The notes under the pieces are model-generated. The model saw only the letters and a program-made list of their open reading frames with translations, was not told where the DNA came from and searched no databases. Below, in pieces: positions 57,122 through 64,000 of a DNA stretch of 64,000 nucleotides; within the stretch, counting starts at the first letter, position 1; each line of letters starts with the position of its first letter. The position numbers and the translations under genes are program-made. Origin of the DNA: Acidobacteriaceae bacterium UBA1307 (GTDB taxonomy: Bacteria; Acidobacteriota; Terriglobia; Terriglobales; Acidobacteriaceae); NCBI GenBank assembly GCA_002307235.1, contig DBTV01000029.1, positions 2,561-66,560 of the forward strand, given 5' to 3'.

Positions 57122-58159
57122 ATGCAGATCAGGGAAAATGAGCCACTGGCCGGGCGGACAACGCTCGGCGTGGGTGGGGCGGCGCGCTGGTTTGTCGAGG
57201 CCGCGAGTGAAGCCGAGGTTGTTGCGGCGGCCCGGTGGGCGCGGGAGCGCGGCCTGAAGTTGTTTGTGCTCGGCGGCGGCAGCAATCTGTTGGTGGCCGA
57301 CGAGGGCTTCGACGGATTGGTGCTGGCGGTGGCGCTCCAGGGCATCGCGCGCGAGAAGAATCTGGTGCGCGCGGCGGCGGGCGAGGAATGGGACCATGTG
57401 GTCAGCTTCGCGGTCGAGCAGAATCTGGCGGGACTCGAGTGCCTAGCCGGGATTCCGGGCACGGCGGGCGGTACGCCGGTGCAGAATGTCGGTGCGTATG
57501 GATGCGAGGCGGGCGAGAGCATCGAACGGGTGCGCGCCTACGATCTGGAGTCCGGCGGCTTTGTCGAGTTCACGCGCGTCGAATGCGGCTTTGGCTACCG
57601 GCGCAGTCGCTTCAACGCGGAGGATCGTGGCCGTTACGTGGTGACGCGGGTCGACTACCGGCTGCGGGCCGACGGGGTGGCGGAGTTGAAATATGCTGAC
57701 CTGAAAACCTGCTTTGCGGACCGGAAAACAACGCCGACGCTGGCGGAGGTGGCCGAGACGGTGCGCACCATTCGCCGACGCAAGGGCATGCTGATGGTCG
57801 ATGGCGACGCCGATTGCCGCAGCGCGGGCAGCTTCTTTAAAAATCCCAGCGTCGCGCCGGAAAAGGCAGCGGAGCTGCGGGCCTGGGCTGCCGGACGCGG
57901 GCTTGCACTGCGTACCTATCCGGCGGCCGATGGCCAGGAAAAAATTCCGGCGGCGTGGCTGATCGAGCAGGCGGGTTTTCCGAAGGGCTACGCGATGGGC
58001 GCGGCCGGAATCTCGTCGCGGCACACGCTGGCGCTCATCAATCGCGGCGGCGCGCGGGCGGCGGAGATTGTGGCGCTGGCCGAGCGGATCCGGGCCGGTG
58101 TTGCCGATCAGTTCGGCATCGCGCTCACAATGGAGCCGGTGCGGCTGGGCTTTCGTTAA
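57122..58159 (+). CDS. murB: UDP-N-acetylenolpyruvoylglucosamine reductase
   Basis: 345 aa from ATG 57122. FAD-binding LFVLGGGSNLLVADEGFDGL and CLAGIPGTAGGTPVQNVGAY G, catalytic Ser in SAGSFFKNP and a C-terminal Glu in TMEPVRLGF. The Y-loop FGYRRSRFN makes it type I (E. coli-like). Makes UDP-MurNAc. Its 3' end overlaps the converging H-NOX gene by 35 bases. Confidence 0.93.
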   Translation: MQIRENEPLAGRTTLGVGGAARWFVEAASEAEVVAAARWARERGLKLFVLGGGSNLLVADEGFDGLVLAVALQGIAREKNLVRAAAGEEWDHVVSFAVEQNLAGLECLAGIPGTAGGTPVQNVGAYGCEAGESIERVRAYDLESGGFVEFTRVECGFGYRRSRFNAEDRGRYVVTRVDYRLRADGVAELKYADLKTCFADRKTTPTLAEVAETVRTIRRRKGMLMVDGDADCRSAGSFFKNPSVAPEKAAELRAWAAGRGLALRTYPAADGQEKIPAAWLIEQAGFPKGYAMGAAGISSRHTLALINRGGARAAEIVALAERIRAGVADQFGIALTMEPVRLGFR

Positions 58160-58670
58160 AAACGATGTGGACGGCGTTGCCCTCGAGCCAGACCTTGGGC
58201 GCGTCGCCGAAGTGGATGCCGAGGCCGGTGACCATGCCCGGCATCAGTCCGACCATGTTGCGTATGGAGCGGTAGTGCATCACCAGATGGTTTTCGCCCT
58301 GCCACTCATAGGTGAAGCGCGGCAGTTGCACGTCTTTGAGAATGCGGGTCAGCGCGATGTGCATGGCATCGAGGCCGAGCAGAAACTCGCGCGTTGACTT
58401 GGGCGCTTCGTAAAAGGATTGGTAGATGACCGGCGCATAGACCGAGGACCAGTATTTGCCGAAGGCCTGCATGACCTCGGCGGGAGCAAGGCTGTTGGCT
58501 TCGCCGATGCCACGGATCAGGGCCAGAACTTCGCCGTCGTCGACATCGGCCTGGGCGGAGTAGTCGGTCGAGGCGGCAAGGCCTGCGGCGGCCAGAGACC
58601 TCTTCCACTGGCTCTCACCGAAGCGGTGGATGACGAGCGACTGCATGCAGTTGGGAACGGTGCCTTTCAT
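58125..58670 (-). CDS. stand-alone H-NOX heme gas-sensor protein
   Basis: 181 aa. MKGTVPNCMQSLVIHRFGES starts the HNOB domain; H104 in FLLGLDAMHIAL is the predicted proximal heme ligand and Y133-S135-R137 in MHYRSIRNM is the conserved YxSxR that holds heme propionates. Binds NO (perhaps O2). No output domain is fused and no kinase or cyclase is adjacent. A CGATACACCCCTAG element lies 63 bp upstream. Confidence 0.88.
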   Translation of the reverse strand: MKGTVPNCMQSLVIHRFGESQWKRSLAAAGLAASTDYSAQADVDDGEVLALIRGIGEANSLAPAEVMQAFGKYWSSVYAPVIYQSFYEAPKSTREFLLGLDAMHIALTRILKDVQLPRFTYEWQGENHLVMHYRSIRNMVGLMPGMVTGLGIHFGDAPKVWLEGNAVHIVFNESPAAPAPL

Positions 58671-58732
58671 GCGCGCCTCCGGGCCTTCCGGACGGGAATC
58701 GGCGAGCGCGGTCCGGAGAGAGTTGTCTAGAG

Positions 58733-58746
58733 CGATACACCCCTAG
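58733..58746. promoter_or_regulatory. copy of the CGATACACCCTAG element
   Basis: CGATACACCCCTAG, one base longer than the arms at 47372-47427, preceded in both places by TCTA-n-n-G. Upstream of the H-NOX gene. Suggests a shared regulator with the SpoIIE-type phosphatase gene. Confidence 0.45.
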
Positions 58747-58934
58747 GATTCTACGGAGCCATTGTGCGGTGGGCAAGGCGAAAGCCCAAGTTGCGTCGGG
58801 GGAATTTTTTCTTTCCCATCAGGCGCGCGCGGTTGCGAGAAAATGGGAAGAGGCGAGAAACTGAGATCTACACAGGTTCATTTCGCTTGTGACGCGGCGA
58901 GAATCAATTTTGCACTGATAGGCTTAAACAGAAG

Positions 58935-60290
58935 ATGATGAGCGAGAATCTGCATCAATTGCACTGTATCGGGTGTGGTGCGCGCATTGGCGGAACCGAG
59001 GCCGGACCGGATTTCCGTTGCGCAACCTGCGGAGAATTATTTGAAGTAGAGTATCCGGGCTGGGGTGAGCGGAAGGGGCCGGACCGTCCCAATGCCGGCG
59101 CGCTCAAGTGGCTGTGGCGCGAGCGCCGCGCCTCGCATGAAGAGATTGATCACTCTGGTGTCTGGCGTTTTCGCGAACTGCTGCCGATTCTTTCGAGCTT
59201 TGGCAATGTGGTCAGCCTGCGCGAGGGCAACACGCCGCTCTATCACCTGCCGCGTGCGGCCAAGCGGTTGGGCATCGACCAGATCTTCGCCAAGCATCAG
59301 GGCATGAATCCGACCGGCTCCTTCAAGGACACGGGTATGACGGCGGCGCTGAGCGTGGCCAAGGAGCGCGGCTTCGAGTGGGTGGCCTGCGCCTCGACCG
59401 GCAACACCTCGGCGGCGATGGCGGCCTATGCGGCCCGCGCCGGGCTGCGCTGCCTGGTGCTGATTCCCGAGGGAAAAATCGCCTGGGGCAAGCTGGCGCA
59501 GGCCATGGATTATGGCGCGGTCACCTGCCAACTGAACACCGATTTTGACGGATGCCTAAGCCTGCTGACGAAGATCGTCAAGCATGCGCCGATCTATCTG
59601 CTGAACTCGGTCAATCCGTATCGTCTGGAGGGCCAGAAGACGCCGGCCTTCGAGATTGCCGAGGCTCTGGACTGGAATGTGCCGGATCACCTGATTGTGC
59701 CGGGCGGCAACCTGGGCAACAGCTCGGCGCTCGGCAAGGGATTCCGCGAGATGAAGGAACTGGGGCTGATTGCGCGCATGCCGCGCATCTCGGTGGTGCA
59801 GGCCGAGGGCGCCAATCCGCTGGTGCGCAGCTTTGCGGCCAACAACGGCACGGCGCTCGAGCCGGTGGCGGCCAACACGCGCGCGACGGCGATCCGCATC
59901 GGCAACCCGGCCTCGTGGCGCAAGGCGGTCCGCGTGATTCAGGAGACGGGCGGCCACTGCCTCGATGTGAATGAAGCCGAGATCGCCATTGCCAAGGCGG
60001 AGATGGGCTCGGAAGGTCTCGGCTGCGAGCCGGCCTCGGCGGTCACGCTGGCCGGGCTCAAGAAGCTGCGCGCCCAGGGCGTGGTTGGCTCGGGCGAGAC
60101 GGTGGTTCTGCTGCTGACCGGCCACACGCTCAAGGATGCCGACTACACCATCGACTTCCACAAGGGAACATTGCTGGGCGGCGAAGAGAGCAAGGGCTTT
60201 GAGCCCGAGATCGCGCGGCTGCGGCGCAATGCTGTCGTGGTGGATGCCAACGAGGCCGCGGTGCTGGCGGCGATGAAGGGCACCGCATGA
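58935..60290 (+). CDS. thrC: threonine synthase
   Basis: 451 aa. N-terminal zinc ribbon (CIGCGARIGG...CATCGELFEV), PLP Lys in MNPTGSFKDTGMTAALS, CASTGNTSAAMAAYAARAGL R, GGNLGNSSALGKG phosphate loop. Converts O-phosphohomoserine to threonine. Its stop overlaps the thrB start. Confidence 0.94.
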   Translation: MMSENLHQLHCIGCGARIGGTEAGPDFRCATCGELFEVEYPGWGERKGPDRPNAGALKWLWRERRASHEEIDHSGVWRFRELLPILSSFGNVVSLREGNTPLYHLPRAAKRLGIDQIFAKHQGMNPTGSFKDTGMTAALSVAKERGFEWVACASTGNTSAAMAAYAARAGLRCLVLIPEGKIAWGKLAQAMDYGAVTCQLNTDFDGCLSLLTKIVKHAPIYLLNSVNPYRLEGQKTPAFEIAEALDWNVPDHLIVPGGNLGNSSALGKGFREMKELGLIARMPRISVVQAEGANPLVRSFAANNGTALEPVAANTRATAIRIGNPASWRKAVRVIQETGGHCLDVNEAEIAIAKAEMGSEGLGCEPASAVTLAGLKKLRAQGVVGSGETVVLLLTGHTLKDADYTIDFHKGTLLGGEESKGFEPEIARLRRNAVVVDANEAAVLAAMKGTA

Positions 60291-61219
60291 GCGAAGAGGG
60301 AATGCGCTTGCATCTGAAGCTGCCGGCGACCTCGGCCAACCTGGGGCCCGGCTTCGATGCCGCTGCCGTGGCCTTCGATTTCTATCTGGAGATCGAGGCC
60401 GAGTCGGCCAGCGAGTATGCCATCGAGGTCAGCGGTCGCAATGCCGATCTCTGTGGCGAACTGCGGCACAACCTGATCTTCGAAAGCTACAAAAAAATTC
60501 TGCGGCGGGAGCGGCGCGAGCCTGTCCCGTTGAAGATGCGCATGCACAACGGCATTCCTTTGGGAATGGGCTGCGGCTCCTCGGCTGCCGGTCGCGTGGC
60601 GGCGGTGGCCATGGCCGTGCACTTTGGCAAGCTGGACTGGAGCTCGGAGCGGATTCTCGAAGAGGCTTATCTGCTGGAAGGCCACCCGGACAACGCCGCC
60701 GCCTGTTGGCTGGGCGGCTTTGTGACGGCGGCCTGCGAAGGGCGCACCGTGCATGCGGTGCGTGTTGCGCCACCCGAGCAGTGGCGTGCCTTCGTGGTGC
60801 TGCCGGCCGATCCCTTGCCGACCAGCAAGGCCCGCGCCGTGCTGCCGCCGACCTATGCGGCTGCCGATGTGGTCGTCAATCTGCAATCGGCCGCGATGCT
60901 GGGGCTGGCCTTTGCGCAGAACCGGGGCGATCTGTTGCGCGTGGCGACCCGTGACCGCATTCACCAGCCCTATCGTGCGGCGATCTGCCCGCTGCTGCAG
61001 CCCCTGCTGGTGCTCGCGGGCAGCAACGGCATCCTGAGCGCTTCGCTGAGCGGCGCAGGGCCCTCTGTGCTGGTGATCGTCGAGGATGAGGCGCATCGGG
61101 CCGAGGCCGAAGCCGCGATCCGCCGAGCCTTGGGCAGCATGGAGGTGGAGTTGTTACCAACGCGCTTTTTGCCGGTGGGAGCCGAGGCTTCCTTCTTTTC
61201 ATCAACGGCGGTAAAGTAA
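60287..61219 (+). CDS. thrB: homoserine kinase
   Basis: 310 aa, ATGA overlap with thrC. GHMP kinase: LPATSANLGPGFDAAAVAFD, ATP loop GIPLGMGCGSSAAGRVAA, and C-terminal ILSASLSGAGPSVLVIV. Makes the substrate of ThrC. Gene order thrC-thrB without hom. Confidence 0.94.
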   Translation: MSEEGMRLHLKLPATSANLGPGFDAAAVAFDFYLEIEAESASEYAIEVSGRNADLCGELRHNLIFESYKKILRRERREPVPLKMRMHNGIPLGMGCGSSAAGRVAAVAMAVHFGKLDWSSERILEEAYLLEGHPDNAAACWLGGFVTAACEGRTVHAVRVAPPEQWRAFVVLPADPLPTSKARAVLPPTYAAADVVVNLQSAAMLGLAFAQNRGDLLRVATRDRIHQPYRAAICPLLQPLLVLAGSNGILSASLSGAGPSVLVIVEDEAHRAEAEAAIRRALGSMEVELLPTRFLPVGAEASFFSSTAVK

Positions 61220-61338
61220 CCTCTGTAAGTGTCTATCTAGTTAACATTGGCGCGTAGGCGTTACTGGTGAAGAACAAATTGAGTTTACTGAAGAGGTACA
61301 TTACTAAGGTCGCAATTGAACTTGTTACCTAAGTTTTC
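61220..61338. other. start of the thrB-trxA intergenic region
   Basis: The 395-base gap between thrB and trxA has no supported gene; the second half contains the small-RNA candidate listed next. Confidence 0.4.
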
Positions 61339-61440
61339 TTGATCTTCTCGCCCGGAACTCCTAAAGTCGCTCCGTGGGCAGTTCTGGGGGAGGGCTGCTC
61401 TAGCGCCCGTGGCTCCTTTGGAGTCCGGGCGCTTTAATTT
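61339..61440 (+). ncRNA. candidate small RNA with own promoter and terminator
   Basis: Promoter TTGATC (61339-61344), 17 bp, TAAAGT (61362-61367). From about 61374 the transcript would fold GGGCAG...CTGCTC around a G-rich loop and end in AGCGCCCG/CGGGCGCT (61402-61433) followed by TTAATTT. Length about 65 nt. The final hairpin could alternatively just end thrCB. Confidence 0.4.
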
Positions 61441-61614
61441 GGCGCTTGAGGATGCATCTTATTTGTTTTGGACGACTTAAAGATAGAAAAATCCCATCTT
61501 TTGAGAATTACGCAGAGGAAAACGCCTTTGTCTGCGACTTTCCCCTGTCGTGTTGCATCCGATAAATCACCAGGCCGATATACTGGAGCTGATGCTGGTA
61601 CAGCAAGGAGGAAC

Positions 61615-61947
61615 ATGGCAGGAGTAGGAGTTTTGGAAGTAACCGATGCAACGTTTGAGCAGGAGGTGCTCCAGAGCGAGCAGCCCGTTTTGGTGGATTT
61701 TTGGGCTGTCTGGTGCGGTCCCTGCAAGGCGGTTTCGCCGATCGTTGACGCGATTGCCGAAAGCTATACCGGCAAGCTGAAGGTCGCCAAGGTCAACGTC
61801 GATCAGAATAGCGCCACCCCGTCGCGTTACGGTGTGCGTGGCATTCCGACGCTGTTGTTCATCAAGGGCGGCAACGTGGTCGATCAGGTGGTGGGTTTTG
61901 TGCCGCAGGAGACCATCGAAGAGAAGGTCAAGAGCCTGATCGCTTAA
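61615..61947 (+). CDS. trxA: thioredoxin
   Basis: 110 aa from ATG 61615 (AGGAGG upstream; longer in-frame starts have no RBS). Active site WAVWCGPCKAVSP and cis-Pro in RGIPTLLFIKGG. General disulfide reductant. Confidence 0.96.
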   Translation: MAGVGVLEVTDATFEQEVLQSEQPVLVDFWAVWCGPCKAVSPIVDAIAESYTGKLKVAKVNVDQNSATPSRYGVRGIPTLLFIKGGNVVDQVVGFVPQETIEEKVKSLIA

Positions 61948-61968
61948 TCCGCAGAAATTTGCAATGAC

Positions 61969-61998
61969 AAAGGCCTCGCCATGAGCGAGGCCTTTGTT
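61969..61998. terminator. bidirectional terminator between trxA and hslR
   Basis: AAAGGCCTCGC (61969-61979) and GCGAGGCCTTT (61985-61995) form an 11-bp stem; T-rich on both strands. Confidence 0.85.
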
Positions 61999-62027
61999 GT
62001 TGGAGGAAGCACGGCAGGCAGAAAAAA

Positions 62028-62408
62028 TTATTCCCGGCCGCGGAACTGGATAATGTGTCGCCGGTCGCGCTTGTTGGGGCGCTTGGCCGGGACAGGCACC
62101 ATTTGCATCTGTGCCTTGCGTTCGGCGGCGTCGCGCAGCCGGGCCTCGCGGCCTTCCACGGTTTCCTGGTAGAGCGTCTGCGCCACCGAGGCCGGTCCGC
62201 GAATTTCGCTGATCACGAGAATGTCGACCTCGAAGAGGCCGCCCTCGGTTTCAATGCGCAGCCGGTCGCCCGTGCGGACCTCGCGCGCCGGTTTCATCTT
62301 CGCGCCCTTTGCCTGCACACGGCCCAGGTCGCAGGCCTTTGCCGCCAGCGCGCGCGTCTTGAAGAACCGCGCCGCCCAGAGCCATTTGTCGATGCGAACA
62401 GAATCCAT
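62028..62408 (-). CDS. hslR: S4-domain RNA-binding protein (Hsp15-like)
   Basis: 126 aa. MDSVRIDKWLWAARFFKTRA LAAKACDLGRVQAKGAKMKP is the S4 domain, and the basic tail (RPNKRDRRHIIQF) matches HslR, which rescues stalled 50S subunits carrying nascent chains. Confidence 0.9.
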   Translation of the reverse strand: MDSVRIDKWLWAARFFKTRALAAKACDLGRVQAKGAKMKPAREVRTGDRLRIETEGGLFEVDILVISEIRGPASVAQTLYQETVEGREARLRDAAERKAQMQMVPVPAKRPNKRDRRHIIQFRGRE

Positions 62409-62504
62409 GCTTCTATCCTAGCCGGAATGCGCCGGGAACATGGCGTGCGGCTGCGGTGTCTAAGAAAACAGATCTTCCAAATTGAAAATCAGGAGCGTGC
62501 AGGG

Positions 62505-63812
62505 ATGCGCCAACGCGGGCTTGTGTCTTTTTTCTTTCTTGTATCGTTGGGAGCGATGTGTGTCGAAGCGCAGACGGCTTCCGCGCCGGTGCCGGTGTCG
62601 GCTTCGAGCGCTTCGAATCGATTGGCCGAGCCACCGGGGCTGATCTACAAGGAAGCGATGCATCCGCTCGACGTGGTGCGAGCCTCTTTCAGCAATTGGT
62701 CGTCAAGCGAGTTGATGGCGCTGAGTGGGGCGATGCGCGCGGCGCGCGTGGCCTGTGGCGCGACCTCGCCCGAAGTCTATGCGGGCGATGAACTGTGCGA
62801 TCTGGCGCGGCTGTGCGCGCTTGGCCAGCTTTGGCCGCAGGCGCTTGATACGGCGCAGCAGTGCATTGCGCGCGGTCCCGAAGCGCGCCGCACCCATGCC
62901 TATGCGACGGAAATCACGGCATGGGCACAGATGAAAAATCTGAACAAGGCGCAGGAGGCAGGGCTGACATTGCTGCGTGCCCAGCCCTATGACGCCGAGG
63001 TGGCGACAACGATTCTTGGTCTGAAGACTGCGCTCGATGTCGAGATGAACTCCGGTCGCACGCTCGAGTTGGAACTGGCCGAACAACCGGCGATTTTGGC
63101 CGCGCTTGAGCGTCATACTGTGCTGACCGAGGAGCACGGCGATGCGTTGATGAGCATGGGCGCGCTCTATAATTCCGCCGCGCAATTGGCTTTTTTGCAG
63201 TATTACAACCAGGATCGCGACTCGGCGACCGAGACGCTGGCGAGTCTTGATGCTGCGCTTGGCACGATGCTGAAGGACGAGGATCGGGCGATGATCGCGT
63301 GCGTGCGCACGCAGTTTCATCTGCTCGGTGCAAGGCTGCCGGAGTTGAAACTTCTGCGTGCCTTTGCGTCGCCGAAGGCTAAGCCGGAGATTCACCCGGA
63401 GGCGAACAGGGAGACGATTCTGGTACTGTTCCCCGACTGGTGCGTCTCGTGCCGCGAGCAGATGAAGACCGTGACGGAGTTCAATAAACTGAATGCCGAG
63501 CAGGGAATCCTCGCCTACGGACTGGTCTTTCACGACGACTTTGGCGTGAAGGAGGACAAGCCCGTAGCGTTGGATTGGAAGGATCTGGAGGGCACGGCAA
63601 CGCTGCTTGTTGACCCGTCAACGGTGCGCACGCTGGGTGCAATCGATTATCCGCTGGGCGTCATCGTCGATCATGCCGGTGTGGTGCGCTTTGCAGGGGT
63701 GATGCCCGATGTGGCTTTCAGTGGCGACAATAGCTATGCTGAGCGTCTTCTGCTGCGCATCATTGCCCGCGAAACAGTGGACTCTGTGCGCAAGACGTTG
63801 GGCGTGAAGTAG
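62505..63812 (+). CDS. exported protein with C-terminal thioredoxin fold
   Basis: 435 aa from ATG 62505 (AGGAGCGTGCAGGG upstream). Signal peptide (GLVSFFFLVSLGAMCVEAQ), a helical TPR-like middle (~60-300: CDLARLCALGQLWPQALDTA, LNKAQEAGLTLLRAQPYDAE), then a TlpA-type domain with LFPDWCVSCREQMKT (CxxC). Probably a periplasmic redox or electron-transfer-maturation protein. Confidence 0.75.
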   Translation: MRQRGLVSFFFLVSLGAMCVEAQTASAPVPVSASSASNRLAEPPGLIYKEAMHPLDVVRASFSNWSSSELMALSGAMRAARVACGATSPEVYAGDELCDLARLCALGQLWPQALDTAQQCIARGPEARRTHAYATEITAWAQMKNLNKAQEAGLTLLRAQPYDAEVATTILGLKTALDVEMNSGRTLELELAEQPAILAALERHTVLTEEHGDALMSMGALYNSAAQLAFLQYYNQDRDSATETLASLDAALGTMLKDEDRAMIACVRTQFHLLGARLPELKLLRAFASPKAKPEIHPEANRETILVLFPDWCVSCREQMKTVTEFNKLNAEQGILAYGLVFHDDFGVKEDKPVALDWKDLEGTATLLVDPSTVRTLGAIDYPLGVIVDHAGVVRFAGVMPDVAFSGDNSYAERLLLRIIARETVDSVRKTLGVK

Positions 63813-63820
63813 CCGCGCAA

Positions 63821-64000
63821 TTATTTTTGCATGGACTCGCTTTCGTGAAAGTGCCGCCAGATGGCCTCGGCGGTTTTTCTGGGAACCACGGCGGCGAGAG
63901 ACTCCGCGGTGGCTTGCTGCACATCGCGCAGCGATCCGAAGTGCGTGAGCAGGCGCTGCCGGGTTTGCGCGCCGACGCCGGGGATTTCGAGCAGTTGCGA
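63821..64000 (-). CDS. uvrC: excinuclease ABC subunit C, C-terminal fragment
   Basis: Last 59 codons before a TAA at 63821; the rest lies outside the window. SQLLEIPGVGAQTRQRLLTH FGSLRDVQQATAESLAAVVP is the tandem helix-hairpin-helix end of UvrC, needed for the 5' incision in nucleotide excision repair. Confidence 0.88.
   Translation of the reverse strand, partial: SQLLEIPGVGAQTRQRLLTHFGSLRDVQQATAESLAAVVPRKTAEAIWRHFHESESMQK

Noticed and set aside
1..64000. Insertion sequences or rRNA genes
   Set aside because: No transposase, terminal inverted repeats with target duplications, or rRNA sequence was seen.

Overview
The window looks like a chromosome segment of an Acidobacteriota (class Terriglobia-like) bacterium. 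It is GC-rich, and the host genes have the character of that group: a giant DUF3683-type FAD/Fe-S oxidoreductase, a secreted GH28 polygalacturonase, a 7TM SpoIIE-type phosphatase, and thrC-thrB and accB-accC pairs. Species cannot be fixed from the sequence alone.

Positions 2397-41083 are an intact, HK97-type siphophage prophage of about 38.6 kb. It is inserted in a tRNA-Ser(CGA) gene and flanked by a perfect 43-bp direct repeat (2397-2439 and 41041-41083). The left end carries a divergent control region: int and xis leftward, and an early operon rightward (about 4259-10619) of short overlapping genes ending in an O-like replication gene with internal iterons. The late block (about 11126-34064) holds HNH nuclease, terminases, portal, S49 protease, DNA methyltransferase, capsid, connectors, tail tube, G/GT frameshift chaperones, tape measure, a tailspike-like protein with a signal peptide, tail-tip proteins and a GH24 endolysin. 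Past the lysin come accessory genes: a HicAB toxin-antitoxin pair, three envelope-directed proteins, and, on the minus strand, a ParM/ParR actin-type partition cassette, an XRE regulator and an operon of a tiny secreted peptide, a 7TM protein, a Cys-rich membrane protein and a winged-helix-like protein.

Left of the prophage lies the N-terminal part of the FAD oxidoreductase and the tRNA-Ser. Right of it are the displaced native tRNA promoter, GH28, threonine dehydratase with an attenuator-like leader, a SpoIIE phosphatase, an M48 peptidase, an X-Pro peptidase, acetyl-CoA carboxylase subunits, DinB, ThiE, two APC transporters, MurB, an H-NOX protein, ThrC/ThrB, thioredoxin, HslR, a thioredoxin-fold exported protein and the C-terminus of UvrC.

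The most notable items are the integrase with a duplicated catalytic lobe, insertion into the 5' half of a tRNA (separating it from its own promoter), a structured P4/Ash-like early leader, the prophage-borne actin partition system, and the peptide/7TM/regulator operon at the right end, which is a candidate undescribed signalling or exclusion system.
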